Notes: generated by a model from the sequence alone, not told the origin. 64,000 bases of DNA from Acidobacteria bacterium Mor1 (GCA_001664505.1 CP011806.1:4230177-4294176); one strand, 5' to 3'; shown: positions 8,771 to 18,662, counted from the first letter of the stretch. A program made the numbers and translations.

Positions 8771-10414
8771 CTAGGCGGCGGACTCGCCGTGCTTTTTGAT
8801 CGCCTCGGCGATGGCGGTCTCGGCGGAGTCGTAGATGTCTCCGGCCGCCACGGTGCCCGGGGCCACCTCGAGCTTGGTCAGGAGCTCCTTGGGCTCCTCG
8901 TGAAGTTCGGCGAGATAGACCCGGATGCCCCGCTTCTGCAGGTCGGAGACCAGGTCGTCCAGGGTGTAGACCCCGGACTGGTCGACGTACTTGACGTCTC
9001 CCATGTGGATCACGATCGCCTTGGCCGTGCTCAGGTCGGCACCCTCGATCTTGCGCTGCAGCGGGCCGGCGTTGCCGAAGAACAGCGACCCGTGGACCTC
9101 GACGACCCAGATGCCTTGGGCCACCTGGTCGGGAACCTCGAGAGCGGGGATCCAGGGACGGTGCGCGGCGATGTCGACCAGCGGCGAGTGGGTCGCCGGA
9201 TCGATGTCGCTGAGCCGTTTGAGCAGGATCATCGACGCCATCACCATGCCGATGCCCACCGCCCACATCAGGTCGACGAACACCGTGACGCCGAGCACGG
9301 TCAGCATGACCAGCACGTCGCCGACGGGAGCCTTGGTGATGTGCTTGAGGCCCTTGACGTCGATGATGCCGATACCGACGGTGATCAGGATGCCGGCGAG
9401 CACCGCCATCGGGATCGCCTCGGCCAACGGGCCGATGGCCAGCAGGACCGCCAGCAGCAGCAGCGAGTGCAGCACACCCGAGAGGTGCATGCGGCCGCCG
9501 GACTTGACGTTGACCACCGTACGCATGGTGGCACCGGCGCCGGGCAGGCCGCCGATGGTGCCGGCCAGCATGTTGCCCAGACCCTGGCCGATCAGCTCCT
9601 GTTCACTGTTGTGCCGGGTCTTGGTCACCGCATCGGCAACCAGTGAGGTGAGCAGCGAGTCGAGGCTGCCGACCACCGCCAGCATGATCGCGGGCACGAC
9701 GATCAGCTTGAACTGATCGAAGTCCCAGGCGGGGAGCGCGATGTCCGGGAGGCCGCGGGGGATCGAGCCGATGCGCTGTACATCGAGACCCGCGAGGACC
9801 GAGACACTGGTCATGATCACCAGGCCGATCAGGGTGCCCGGCACCTTCTTGGTGACGTAGGGCGAGGCGTAGATCACGGCGAGGGTGCCGAGACCCAGCA
9901 GCAACGCGCTGAAGTTGACGTTGGTGAAGTCTTCGGGGAGGCGCCGGATCGCCTCGACGGTGCCCTTGGCCGGAGCGTGCCCGACCATCTGGGCCATCTG
10001 CAGGATGATGATGATCACCCCGATGCCGCTCATGAATCCGGAGATCACCGGATAGGGTACGTAGTTGATATAGCGTCCGACCCTGAGTAGGCCGAGGACG
10101 ATCTGCAGCACGCCGGAGAGGATCACCGCGTAGAAGATCCAGCGTGGATCGCCGGTAAGGCTGCCGACCAGGCCGGCGACGACGACGGTCATCGGTCCGG
10201 TGGGTCCCGAGACCTGGGATCCGGTGCCTCCGAACAGCGCCGCCAGCAGGCCGACGGCGATGGCGCCGTACATCCCGGCGGCAGCACCGTTTTCGAGGCC
10301 CGACGCCACGCCGAACCCGAGGGCCAGCGGCAGCGCGACGACGCCGGCGGTCACGCCGCCGAAGATGTCTCCGGTGACATTACTGAAGAACCGGTGCTTG
10401 ATGGTCTGGATCAA
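8771..10414 (-). CDS. SulP-family inorganic anion transporter with STAS domain
   Basis: 547 residues. About 11-14 transmembrane helices fill residues 1-410; the SulP signature region includes GVASGLENGAAAGMYGAI, GTGSQVSGPTGPMTVVVAGL and NMLAGTIGGLPGAGATMRT. The C-terminal ~115 residues form a cytosolic STAS domain (IVIHMGDVKYVDQSGVYTLDDL). SulP proteins move sulfate, bicarbonate or related anions across the inner membrane, often with H+ or Na+. Substrate cannot be read from sequence; no carbonic anhydrase or sulfate-assimilation gene lies beside it. The start is a TTG at 10414 with GGAGG eight bases upstream. Confidence 0.93.
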   Translation of the reverse strand: MIQTIKHRFFSNVTGDIFGGVTAGVVALPLALGFGVASGLENGAAAGMYGAIAVGLLAALFGGTGSQVSGPTGPMTVVVAGLVGSLTGDPRWIFYAVILSGVLQIVLGLLRVGRYINYVPYPVISGFMSGIGVIIIILQMAQMVGHAPAKGTVEAIRRLPEDFTNVNFSALLLGLGTLAVIYASPYVTKKVPGTLIGLVIMTSVSVLAGLDVQRIGSIPRGLPDIALPAWDFDQFKLIVVPAIMLAVVGSLDSLLTSLVADAVTKTRHNSEQELIGQGLGNMLAGTIGGLPGAGATMRTVVNVKSGGRMHLSGVLHSLLLLAVLLAIGPLAEAIPMAVLAGILITVGIGIIDVKGLKHITKAPVGDVLVMLTVLGVTVFVDLMWAVGIGMVMASMILLKRLSDIDPATHSPLVDIAAHRPWIPALEVPDQVAQGIWVVEVHGSLFFGNAGPLQRKIEGADLSTAKAIVIHMGDVKYVDQSGVYTLDDLVSDLQKRGIRVYLAELHEEPKELLTKLEVAPGTVAAGDIYDSAETAIAEAIKKHGESAA

Positions 10415-10579
10415 CTGCCCTACCTCCCGAGGTGGGTTCGTTCGGTCCGGTCAGCGCCCCCGTGCGGGCGCGAAGCGGATGCAGTTTACATGAAATCCGA
10501 AGCCTGAATATTTTATCGGTTCTCGCCCGTCAGGTCTCTAGCGACCGGATTTCGGGCGGACCGGCGGGATTTCGGCTTT

Positions 10580-11893
10580 CTAGGCCAGAGATCGCCACAC
10601 CTGGAGGGTGGTTTCGGCCATGGTTTCGGCGCGGTGGCGTTCGCTCACCCCTCGCCGGCCGGCCTCACCCAACTCCGCGCGCCGCGCCCCGTCGGTCAGC
10701 AGCGCTGCCAGTTCCGTGGCGAGGGCGGCCGGGTCGTTCCTGGGCACTAGCAGGCCGCCGCCGGTGGACGCGAGCAGTTCGGGAAAGGCGCCGTGATCGG
10801 GCTGGACCACCGGGACTCCGGCCGCCAGGGCCTCGAGCACGTAGAGCCCCTTGGGCTCGAGGAACTCGGCGGGGACCGAGAACACGTCCAGCCCGGCCAG
10901 AAAGTCGACCTTGGCGTCGCGGTCCGGAATCGACTCGACGTGCTCGAGGTCGATGCCGGCATCGCGCAGCCGGGTTCGTTGCGCCTCGAAGAACGGCCGG
11001 TCCGACGCTCCGAGCCAGCCGCCGGCGCGCAGGCGAACCTGTTCCATACCCGGAAGCCCGCGCAGTTCCAGGAGCGCGTCGACCAGCCGGTGGAAGCCCT
11101 TCTCGGGGCAGAGGCGCGCCAGGTAGCCGACGGTCGGCGGGCGATCGCCCGGCGGCTCGGGCCGGTGGTACGCCTCGGGTTCGGCGATCCCCAGCGGCAC
11201 GATGTGAAAGCGGCTCTCGGGAACGCGCAGCAGATCGGCCATGAACCGGAGGTATGCGCGGTTGGGCACGATGAAGCCGTCGATCATCCCGGCGATCCGC
11301 CGCATCTCCTCGAGCACCACGGGCCGGTCATCGTCGTGCAGGCCATCGAGGAACACGTCATCCCCCTGGAGGTTGACCACGACGGGCACCGGCCGCTTTT
11401 TCTTGAGTCCGGGAACGAAGCCGGAGATCAGCAGGTTGGTCAGGGTCACCACGTCCGGCTCGAGTTGCCCGTCGATGAACTCGATCAGGTCGGCGATCTC
11501 GCCGGCGTGGTGCCCGCTCTCACCGCGAAGGAGCGACAGGGCGATCGCGCCGTCCTCCCGTCGCCGGGTCTGAAGGGACAGCTTCGACAACAACCGCAGC
11601 AAGCTTGGATGACTCAGCGCCCGCCGGGCGGCGTGGGGCAGGTGGCGTAGCCAGGGGATTTTCTGTTCCAGGTAGACGTTGATGCCGCCGAGGAAGACCC
11701 GGTCGAGACTGACATCCTGTTCGTCGGTGCGGATCGGGGTGAAGGTCGGTACCAGCGTGATCGGCACCCCGCGGCGATGGAGTGTCGCGGCGAGGGTGTT
11801 GTCCCGCATGCAGCTGCCGCAGAACATCCCCGCGCCGCCGGCGGTCACGTAGGTCACCCGGGGATGAGAAGCGTCGTCACGAGCGGTGGTCAT
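10580..11893 (-). CDS. Glycosyltransferase family 4-type enzyme
   Basis: 437 residues, GT-B fold. The N-terminal acceptor half opens with the striking motif GGAGMFCGSCMRDN. The C-terminal half has the nucleotide-sugar site, VGYLARLCPEKGFHRLVDA followed by FSVPAEFLEPKGLYVLEALA, in which the E-x7-E retaining GT4 motif is recognisable. The ATG at 11893 overlaps the stop of the upstream membrane protein (ATGA) and is preferred over a much longer open frame to 12352. Donor and acceptor are unknown; enzymes of this subgroup usually sit near membrane proteins and act on lipids or cell-surface glycans. Confidence 0.87.
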   Translation of the reverse strand: MTTARDDASHPRVTYVTAGGAGMFCGSCMRDNTLAATLHRRGVPITLVPTFTPIRTDEQDVSLDRVFLGGINVYLEQKIPWLRHLPHAARRALSHPSLLRLLSKLSLQTRRREDGAIALSLLRGESGHHAGEIADLIEFIDGQLEPDVVTLTNLLISGFVPGLKKKRPVPVVVNLQGDDVFLDGLHDDDRPVVLEEMRRIAGMIDGFIVPNRAYLRFMADLLRVPESRFHIVPLGIAEPEAYHRPEPPGDRPPTVGYLARLCPEKGFHRLVDALLELRGLPGMEQVRLRAGGWLGASDRPFFEAQRTRLRDAGIDLEHVESIPDRDAKVDFLAGLDVFSVPAEFLEPKGLYVLEALAAGVPVVQPDHGAFPELLASTGGGLLVPRNDPAALATELAALLTDGARRAELGEAGRRGVSERHRAETMAETTLQVWRSLA

Positions 11894-12396
11894 GAGGCGC
11901 TCCGCGAGCGCACGGCGGCGACGAGACCCCAGAGGCCCGCAACGGTCACGGCCGCACCGAACAGGCGGGTCGCCCCCTGCTCGAACACCACGGTGGCGTT
12001 GAAGATCATGAACAGGAAGAACCCGTGGATGGCTAGCAGGGCCCAGCGTGCGCGGTTGCCGGGCCAGCCGGGCCAGCGCCACCAGGCGATGGCGTCGACG
12101 AGCCAGACCAGGGTGAACAAATAGTTGAGGTAGAGACCGCTGCCGCTGCGGACCCCGAACAGTTCCTCGACCTGTCGAGCGGTCTCGCTCAGCGCTACCC
12201 CGTGGCTCCAGTCGTAGAACACGTGGAACGAGGCGGCGACGTGAGCCAGGAAAGCGGCGCAGCCGAGAGTCCAGATCAGGCGAAGCGGTCGCGAGCGGTC
12301 GGTGCGATCGCCGCTGCGGAACACCCGGCCCCAGGGCCCGGCGGGGTAGCACGCCAGCGCGACCCAGATCGTGGCAACGACCAGCGCTTCTCCCAT
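11890..12396 (-). CDS. Small four-helix membrane protein
   Basis: 168 residues from ATG 12396. Four hydrophobic stretches are visible: residues ~4-18, 36-53, 87-105 and 117-157 (probably two helices). The sequence has several Trp and His residues (FHVFYDWSHG). I do not recognise a named family. It is translationally coupled to the glycosyltransferase by an ATGA overlap, so it may act as its membrane partner or acceptor-lipid handling protein. The upstream start region is short; frames extending to 12591 run into the Kelch gene on the same strand and are rejected. Confidence 0.72.
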   Translation of the reverse strand: MGEALVVATIWVALACYPAGPWGRVFRSGDRTDRSRPLRLIWTLGCAAFLAHVAASFHVFYDWSHGVALSETARQVEELFGVRSGSGLYLNYLFTLVWLVDAIAWWRWPGWPGNRARWALLAIHGFFLFMIFNATVVFEQGATRLFGAAVTVAGLWGLVAAVRSRSAS

Positions 12397-12442
12397 GGAC
12401 ACGATTGTACGCCGCCTCGGCGGTGCCCCGCTCGTCCAGGCG

Positions 12443-15400
12443 TCAGGGGCAGGCGATGCCCGCTCGCGGCGTGCCGCTGCCGTCGTTGCCCAGGCTTCCG
12501 AGCCCGCAGGCGTTGCGCGGCCGCGCCAGATACCAGAAGCCCGCTGCGGCCGCAGGCAGGTCGCCGTCGACCGCCGACGTGCCGGGAGCATCGGCAGCGA
12601 TGCAGGTTTCGTCGATACCGCTACCCACCGGCCACTGTCCCAGCGCGCCGCGCACCAGATCGTAGGTCACGTCCTCCCCGGCTTCTCCCGCCGCGCTGTA
12701 CCAGGAGACCGTTTGCCGGTCCGGCCCGAAGCGCAGTCGTTGCACCTCACCCGGCGCAGCGGTGGAACCCGGGTCTGCCGGAGCGCAATCGCAGGCATCG
12801 GCCAGGCCGTCGCCGTCGAGGTCGGGGTTGCCGGCGAAGTAGCGGCCGCCGGTGTCGATGGCGTCGCCGGCCCAGACCAGCATCGAGTCGCCGGTCCACG
12901 CGGCCAGATGGCGGAAGCGGTTCTTCGGTGCATCCACCGTCGAGGTGTCGGACCAGCTGTTCGACTGGGGATCGTAGCGTCCGCCGTCAGCCTTCTCGTC
13001 GTTGAGCCCCGACTGACTGTTGCGGCCTCCCCAGGCGATGGCGACGCTTCCGGTCCAGACCAGGGTGTGTTCGATCCGCCCCGCCGGGGCGCCGCTGGTG
13101 GTGATGCCGGACCAGCTGTCGGCAGCCGGATCGTAGAGGGAGCCGTTGTTCAGGCTGCCGGTGAAGAAGCCTCCGTCACCGCCCCAGATCATCATCCGGT
13201 CGCCGGTCCAGACCGCGGCGTGGAGGGTGCGTGCCGAAGGGGCGCCGCTGGCCGAGATCGGGCTCCAGCTATCGGTGGCCGGGGCGTAGCGTGCGCCGTT
13301 GCCCAGGAACCCCCCGCCGGAACCCTCGCCACCCCAGACCAGCATCTCGCTGCCGCTCCAGACCGCGGTGTGTTCCCAACGCCCCACCGGAGCGCCGGTG
13401 GTGGGGAGGGGAGTCCAGCTGTCGTTTGCCGGGTCGTAGCGTCCGCCGTCGTTCCAGTAGTTGGCCCGTTCGACGCCACCCCACACGATCATCTCGCTGC
13501 CGGTCCAGACGGCCCGGGACTTGGTGCGCGCCGTCGGCGCGTCCACGCCGTTGATCGGCGTCCACAGGTCGGTCAGCGGGTCATAGCGCGCGCCTCCGTT
13601 CCGGTACCCGGCGACGCCGGCATAGCCGCCCCAGAACAACGCTTCGCTTCCGCTCCAGATCGCGACCGGGTTCTCCGCCGCCGGGGGAGCATCGAGGGTC
13701 GGCAGCGGCGTCCAGGTCTCGAGGACCGGGTCGTAGCGTCCGCCGTCGGCGAAGTAGGTGCCGAAGTCCGATCCACCCCAGACGATCAGTTCACTGCCGG
13801 TCCAGACCGAGCCTGCGGAGAGGCGCGGTAGCGGAGCGTCGCCGCGGCCGGTAGGGCTCCAGGTGTCGGCCTGGGGATCGTAACGGGCTCCCGTGTTGCG
13901 CGGGCTCGACGAGTTGTCGCCGCTACCCCAGAGCAGGAACTCGCTGCCGGTCCAGACGAAGGGGAACTGGGAGCGAGCCGCCGGAGGCTCGAGCACCGTC
14001 ATCGGCGTCCAGCTGTCGGCGACCGGGTCGTAGAGTGCGCCGTCATCGTAGACCGCGGCGGTGTAGCGGTCGCCGCCCCAGATCAGCATGGCGCTGCCGG
14101 TCCAGACCGCGCCGTGGCCTGCGCGCCATTCGGGAGTGCCGCTGTCACTGATCGCGGTCCAGCTGTCGAGAGCGGGGTCGTAGCGTGCGCCGTCCCGGAC
14201 GAAGGCCAGGACATCTTCGGGATCCGCCGTGCCGCCCCAGATCAACATCTCGCTGCCGTTCCACACTGCGCTGTGATCCAGCCGCGGGCTCGGCGCGTCG
14301 GCGCTCGCGATCGCGGTCCACGAATCGCTCTGCGGGTCGTAGCGGGCGCCGTCTCCCAGCGGGGTGAAGCTGCCGCCTGCCGTCAGGCTGCGGCCGCCGA
14401 AGATCAGCATGGCGCTTCCGTTCCAGATCGCGCTGTGCTCGACGCGGTCCGCCGGAGCGCCGGACGTATCGAGGGGCGACCAGGAGTCGGTGACCGGGTC
14501 GTAGCGGCCGCCGCTATTCACCGAGGCTCCGCTGGCGTCCCGGCCGCCGAAGAGAATCATCTCGCTGCCGGACCAGACTGCCGTCGGCTCGCGCCGCGCC
14601 GAGGGAGCCCCGGCGGCGGGAAGCGGCGACCAGGCGTCCAGGGCCGGGTCGTAGCGGCCTCCGCCGGAGACCACCGCGGCGGGATCGTTTTCATCGGTGG
14701 TGCCGCCCCAGACCAGCATCTCCTCGCCGGTCCAGACGGCGGCGTGGAAGTAGCGCGCCGGCGGTGCACCGATCGACGAGATCGGACTCCAGCGATCGAG
14801 CAGCGGGTCGTAGCGGGCGCCGTTCCGCAGCGCTCGCGGCTGATTCAGGAACCAGTTGGCGCCGCCCCAGACGATCGCCTCGCTGCCGGTCCAGATCATG
14901 CTGTGGCCGCCCCGTTCGACCAGATCGTCCAGGGCGCCGTTGGCCCAGCTGTCGTCGGGAACACAACTCGGGTCGACCGTCGCCAGGCTCGATGCCGCCT
15001 CCTCGACGGACCAATCCGGATCGGCCAGGTCGAGGGCGTCGGCGTCGGCAGTGAAGCGGTCGCGGCTCCGGGTCCACCAGTCCTCGAAACTCTCAGCGAT
15101 GCTGTCCGCCGGCGGCTCGGAGCGGAACAAGGCACGGGCGGTGGTTTCAGCCAGTCCGGGCCAGGCCAGGGTTTCCTGGATCCGACGCGAATCGTCGCCG
15201 AGAACGGTGAACATCTCACGCAGTCTCGCGGGGAAACGGCTCTCGCGGACGATCCGATGCATCTCGCGGCGCAGATCGGTTCGGGTCAGCGGCCGCTGCC
15301 AGACGGCGTCCAGGGCGACGGAGAGCCGTAGCGTGTCCTCCACGCTCCGGCGCATACGCTCCCGCAGCAGGGCCTCGTCCGGTTCCGAGGCGCCTTCGCG

Positions 15401-15529
15401 CATCGCGTGACGCAAGCGCTCGACGGCGAGCCGGTCGTCGAGGCGGGATTCGAGGGAGGTGTCGCCCGGCCAGGCTGCCAGGCAGGCAGCGGCGAGGACC
15501 GGGATCAGACAGACGATGCGCAGCTTCAT
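12443..15529 (-). CDS. Secreted Kelch-like beta-propeller repeat protein
   Basis: 1028 residues. A signal peptide (MKLRIVCLIPVLAAACLAAW) is followed by ~190 helical residues. Then come 13 complete and one partial ~48-residue Kelch/galactose-oxidase-type repeats, each reading roughly VWTGSEMLVWGG, RYDPxxDSWxP, GAPxxR. After them is a single TSP3-like segment (DLDGDGLADACDCAP) and the ~90-residue C-terminal domain shared with four other proteins here (FWYLARPRNACGLGSLGN, ending ACP). Two seven-bladed propellers would fit 14 repeats. Start 15529 chosen for the signal peptide; the frame is open a further nine codons. Probably a surface or periplasmic binding protein; no catalytic residues are evident. 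Confidence 0.88.
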   Translation of the reverse strand: MKLRIVCLIPVLAAACLAAWPGDTSLESRLDDRLAVERLRHAMREGASEPDEALLRERMRRSVEDTLRLSVALDAVWQRPLTRTDLRREMHRIVRESRFPARLREMFTVLGDDSRRIQETLAWPGLAETTARALFRSEPPADSIAESFEDWWTRSRDRFTADADALDLADPDWSVEEAASSLATVDPSCVPDDSWANGALDDLVERGGHSMIWTGSEAIVWGGANWFLNQPRALRNGARYDPLLDRWSPISSIGAPPARYFHAAVWTGEEMLVWGGTTDENDPAAVVSGGGRYDPALDAWSPLPAAGAPSARREPTAVWSGSEMILFGGRDASGASVNSGGRYDPVTDSWSPLDTSGAPADRVEHSAIWNGSAMLIFGGRSLTAGGSFTPLGDGARYDPQSDSWTAIASADAPSPRLDHSAVWNGSEMLIWGGTADPEDVLAFVRDGARYDPALDSWTAISDSGTPEWRAGHGAVWTGSAMLIWGGDRYTAAVYDDGALYDPVADSWTPMTVLEPPAARSQFPFVWTGSEFLLWGSGDNSSSPRNTGARYDPQADTWSPTGRGDAPLPRLSAGSVWTGSELIVWGGSDFGTYFADGGRYDPVLETWTPLPTLDAPPAAENPVAIWSGSEALFWGGYAGVAGYRNGGARYDPLTDLWTPINGVDAPTARTKSRAVWTGSEMIVWGGVERANYWNDGGRYDPANDSWTPLPTTGAPVGRWEHTAVWSGSEMLVWGGEGSGGGFLGNGARYAPATDSWSPISASGAPSARTLHAAVWTGDRMMIWGGDGGFFTGSLNNGSLYDPAADSWSGITTSGAPAGRIEHTLVWTGSVAIAWGGRNSQSGLNDEKADGGRYDPQSNSWSDTSTVDAPKNRFRHLAAWTGDSMLVWAGDAIDTGGRYFAGNPDLDGDGLADACDCAPADPGSTAAPGEVQRLRFGPDRQTVSWYSAAGEAGEDVTYDLVRGALGQWPVGSGIDETCIAADAPGTSAVDGDLPAAAAGFWYLARPRNACGLGSLGNDGSGTPRAGIACP

Positions 15530-15601
15530 GGGTGCCCCGGAGGTTCGGACCGCCAACTGGAGATACGGCGAATCCGGGTCCGGGGCAAACCCGGGGAGCT
15601 T

Positions 15602-17401
15602 CTAGCCGGTAACCCCCAGAATCCACTCGGCGATGCGCTTCATCGCCGCGGGGGCCCAGGTCTCGTCGATGGCCGCGTATTCCGTCGGCGAACCAGTTTC
15701 GGCGGTCTGGAACAGGTGGTTCAGCCCGGGCATCGTCACCGACTCGACCCGCTTGTTGCCGGCTCGTTTCAGCGCCGCCTCCATGTGCGGGATGTTCTCG
15801 GCAGCCAGTACCTGCAGGTCCTTGGCGCCGGTAATCAGCAGCACCGGTTGCTTGACCTTTTCCAACGCCGGGATCGGATCGTAGGTCAGGAAGTAACGGA
15901 ACCAGGGGGAGGTCAGCTGGGCCACCTGGGCGTTGACGATCTCGTCGCTGGGCCCTTCGGGAATCCCCGCTTGCGCTTTCTCGGCGTCGGTCATCGAGGC
16001 GATTTGCTCCTCGATGAACGCCTTGAGTTTCGCCGGTGCGTCTTCCGCCGAGTTTTCCTTCAGCAGTGTGTAGATCTTGCGCGCATCGACCAGGCTCTCC
16101 CGGACCGAGTCCTCGTCGGCGCCGTTGGCCCGCAGGATCGCCTCGGTCTGCTGGTAGAGGATCTCCTCGCCGGTGACCCCGGGGCCGGCCATGACGACGA
16201 TGAAGTCGACCGCCTTCTTCGAGCGGGATGCCACCATCGGTGCGACCAGGCCCCCTTCGGAGTGCCCGGCGATCCCGATCTTGCCCCTGGCGATCTCATC
16301 ACGGCCGCGAAGGTAGGCGACGGCTGCCTCGGCGTCCGCGGCGAAGTCGGCGGTGGTGGCGCCCTGGAACTCGCCGCCGGATTCGCCGACCCCCCGGTCG
16401 TCGTAGCGCAGCACCGCGATACCCCGGCGGGTCAGGTAGTCCGACAGCACCAGAAACGGCCGGTGATTCATCAGTTCTTCGTCACGGTTCTGGGGACCCG
16501 AACCGCTGACCAGGATCACGCCGGGGAAGGGGCCGTCTCCTTCAGGCAGGGTCAGGGTGCCGGCCAGGGTGATGCCGGCGCTCTCGTTGTCGAAGGTCAC
16601 GTCCTCGCTGCGGTAGGGGTAGGGCTCTGCGGGATCCTGGGGCCGCGCCGCGTTCTCGATCGGTCCCTCGGTGCGTTTCAGTTCGAGATCGAAGTTGACT
16701 CCGCCCTGGGACCAGGTGCCCTGGATCGTCTTGCCGTCTTCGGCGAGGCTGCCCTCGTAGGTGCCGCGGATCCGCGGAACGGTGATCGACAGCTTGCCGT
16801 CGACGAAACGGGTCACGCCGGTGGGGATGCCCTCGGCGCCCTGGTCGGGGCTGTCCATCGTCGTGATCAGGAGACCGTTGTCGCCGGCGCCGACGTGGAA
16901 CACGATGCGCAGTTTCTGGGGGCCGACCTGCATGCTGCCGAGCCAGTCGCCGATCGCCGGGCTGCCTTCCGCGGTGGTGCTGACCGCTTCTTGCTCGTCG
17001 CCGGCGGAAGGCTCCTTGGCGGCGGCACGGGTGAGGGTCAGGTCGAGGCTGGTACCCCGTTGGGACCAGGTGCCGCTCAGGCTCCCGCCGTCTTCAGCGA
17101 GCTTGCCCGCGAAGGTGGCGTAGAGCCCCGGGGCGTCGATGGACAGGGTGCCCTCTTCGAAGCGGGTGCTGCCGGTCGGCAGGTCGTAGGCGCCTTGGTC
17201 CGGACTGTCCATGGTGCTGGTCAGCGTGCCGTCGTCCCCCTCGGCGACATGAAACACGATCCTCAGCTTCTGCGGACCGACCTCGAGGGTGCCCTCCCAG
17301 CTGCCGGCTACCGGGCTCTCGGCGGCGGCAAGGCCGCAGGCCAGCCACAGCGTCAGGATCAGCACACTTCCACGGATTCCGAACAGTCGATTCAGGCGCA
17401 T
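15602..17401 (-). CDS. Exported alpha/beta hydrolase with duplicated N-terminal domain
   Basis: 599 residues with a signal peptide ending near AAAES. Two tandem ~95-residue domains follow; both contain VGPQKLRIVFHV and TMDSPDQGA and end in a GTWSQ phrase, so they arose by duplication. The C-terminal ~330 residues are an alpha/beta hydrolase of the dienelactone-hydrolase/S9-like type. It shows an oxyanion region VSGSGPQNRDEE, DDRGVGESGG, nucleophile elbow GHSEGG, an acid in TGAKDLQV and the catalytic His in GLNHLFQ. Likely an exported esterase or peptidase; substrate unknown. ATG 17401 chosen over the frame extension to 17437 because it gives a clean signal peptide. Confidence 0.88.
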   Translation of the reverse strand: MRLNRLFGIRGSVLILTLWLACGLAAAESPVAGSWEGTLEVGPQKLRIVFHVAEGDDGTLTSTMDSPDQGAYDLPTGSTRFEEGTLSIDAPGLYATFAGKLAEDGGSLSGTWSQRGTSLDLTLTRAAAKEPSAGDEQEAVSTTAEGSPAIGDWLGSMQVGPQKLRIVFHVGAGDNGLLITTMDSPDQGAEGIPTGVTRFVDGKLSITVPRIRGTYEGSLAEDGKTIQGTWSQGGVNFDLELKRTEGPIENAARPQDPAEPYPYRSEDVTFDNESAGITLAGTLTLPEGDGPFPGVILVSGSGPQNRDEELMNHRPFLVLSDYLTRRGIAVLRYDDRGVGESGGEFQGATTADFAADAEAAVAYLRGRDEIARGKIGIAGHSEGGLVAPMVASRSKKAVDFIVVMAGPGVTGEEILYQQTEAILRANGADEDSVRESLVDARKIYTLLKENSAEDAPAKLKAFIEEQIASMTDAEKAQAGIPEGPSDEIVNAQVAQLTSPWFRYFLTYDPIPALEKVKQPVLLITGAKDLQVLAAENIPHMEAALKRAGNKRVESVTMPGLNHLFQTAETGSPTEYAAIDETWAPAAMKRIAEWILGVTG

Positions 17402-17519
17402 CACGGTTCTCCTCTGGCTTACACCCCGCTTGTACACCCGTCCCGGGGGGCTATTCGGCCGGCGGGCAAAAAAAGAGGGCGGCCGGGCGGCGGCGGAGCC
17501 GGGCCGGTCGATTCTGCCC

Positions 17520-18608
17520 CTATTCCGGCCGCATCGGGTCGAACCGGAGCAGGTGATCGACCAGGGTCAGCGCCGTCATCGCCTCGACGATCGGCACCGC
17601 CCGGGGCAGCACGCAGGGGTCGTGGCGGCCCGAGGCGGCAAGCTCCGTCGGTTGCCCCTCCCGGGTCACCGTCTGCTGGGGCTTGCCGATGGTCGCCACC
17701 GGCTTGAACGCCACCCGGAAGGAAAGATCCTCGCCGGTGCTGATCCCGCCCAGGGTGCCGCCGGCGCGGTTGGCCATCGGGCGCGTCTTGCCCTGGTCGT
17801 CGAGGCCGAAGGGGTCGTTGTGTTCGCTGCCCCGCATGCGGGTGCCTTCGAAGCCGGAACCGATCTCGAAGCCCTTGACCGCGTTGATGCTGAGCATCGC
17901 CTTGCCCAGATCGGCGGGCAGTTTGTCGAAGACCGGTTCGCCCAGGCCCGCCGGCACGTTGCGCACATAGCCGCGAAGGATGCCGCCGATGCTGTCGCCG
18001 TCGGCCTGCACCTCCTTGATCCGTTCGATCATCTTCTCGGCGGCGGCCGGATCGGGGCAGCGCACGATGTTGGACTCGATTGCCTCGGCGGTAACCGTTG
18101 CCGGATCGATCGATGCTTCCAGTTCGCCGACGGTCTCGACCCAGCTCAGGATCTCGGTGCCGGCCCGCTCCCGCAGGATCTTCTTGGCCACCGCTCCGGC
18201 GGCGACCCGGGCCAGGGTCTCCCGGGCCGAGGCCCGGCCGCTGCCCCGCCAGTCGCGGAAGCCGTACTTCAGTTCGTAGGTGAAGTCGGCGTGGGACGGC
18301 CGGTACAGGGTGCGCAGCACGTCGTAGTCGCCGGGGCGGGCATCCTTGTTGTGCGCCAGCAGCAGGATCGGCGTGCCGGTGGTCCTGCCCTCGAACACGC
18401 CCGAGAGAATCTGGATCGTGTCCTGTTCCTTGCGGGGCGTGGTGATCTCGCTCTGTCCCGGCTTGCGCCGGTCCAGCTCGGGCTGGATGTCGTCGGTCGA
18501 AAGCGTCAGTCCGGGGGGGCAACCGTCGATCACGGCGCCGACACCTCCGCCGTGGGATTCGCCGAAGGTGGTGATGCGGAACAGGTGGCCGAAGCTGCTG
18601 CCGGGCAT
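17520..18608 (-). CDS. aroC: Chorismate synthase
   Basis: 362 residues, the normal length. Catalyses the last shikimate-pathway step, EPSP to chorismate, needing reduced FMN. All three family signatures are present: [20 protein letters not shown] near the N-terminus, [15 protein letters not shown] in the middle and [19 protein letters not shown] near the C-terminus. The conserved histidines at GESHG and RHDP are intact. No other aromatic biosynthesis gene is adjacent; the redoxin gene upstream is 54 bases away on the same strand. Confidence 0.98.
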   Translation of the reverse strand: MPGSSFGHLFRITTFGESHGGGVGAVIDGCPPGLTLSTDDIQPELDRRKPGQSEITTPRKEQDTIQILSGVFEGRTTGTPILLLAHNKDARPGDYDVLRTLYRPSHADFTYELKYGFRDWRGSGRASARETLARVAAGAVAKKILRERAGTEILSWVETVGELEASIDPATVTAEAIESNIVRCPDPAAAEKMIERIKEVQADGDSIGGILRGYVRNVPAGLGEPVFDKLPADLGKAMLSINAVKGFEIGSGFEGTRMRGSEHNDPFGLDDQGKTRPMANRAGGTLGGISTGEDLSFRVAFKPVATIGKPQQTVTREGQPTELAASGRHDPCVLPRAVPIVEAMTALTLVDHLLRFDPMRPE

Positions 18609-18662
18609 GGGCTCTCCTCGTGACGCGAGAGCCTAATGTATCAGGGACCCGTTGCGGGTGGA

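Noticed and set aside
10437-10579. Hairpin GCGCCC..GGGCGC before the SulP gene as a terminator for the glycosyltransferase
   Set aside because: No T-tract on either strand; it could equally be leader structure of the SulP gene.
12900-14950. Regular ~145-bp DNA repeats as tandem non-coding repeats
   Set aside because: The period is 3n and encodes Kelch-type blades in an uninterrupted frame.
17455-17519. T7 tract on the minus strand after aroC as an intrinsic terminator
   Set aside because: Neighbouring GC runs are on the same side (CCGG repeated, not inverted), so no convincing stem precedes the T-tract.
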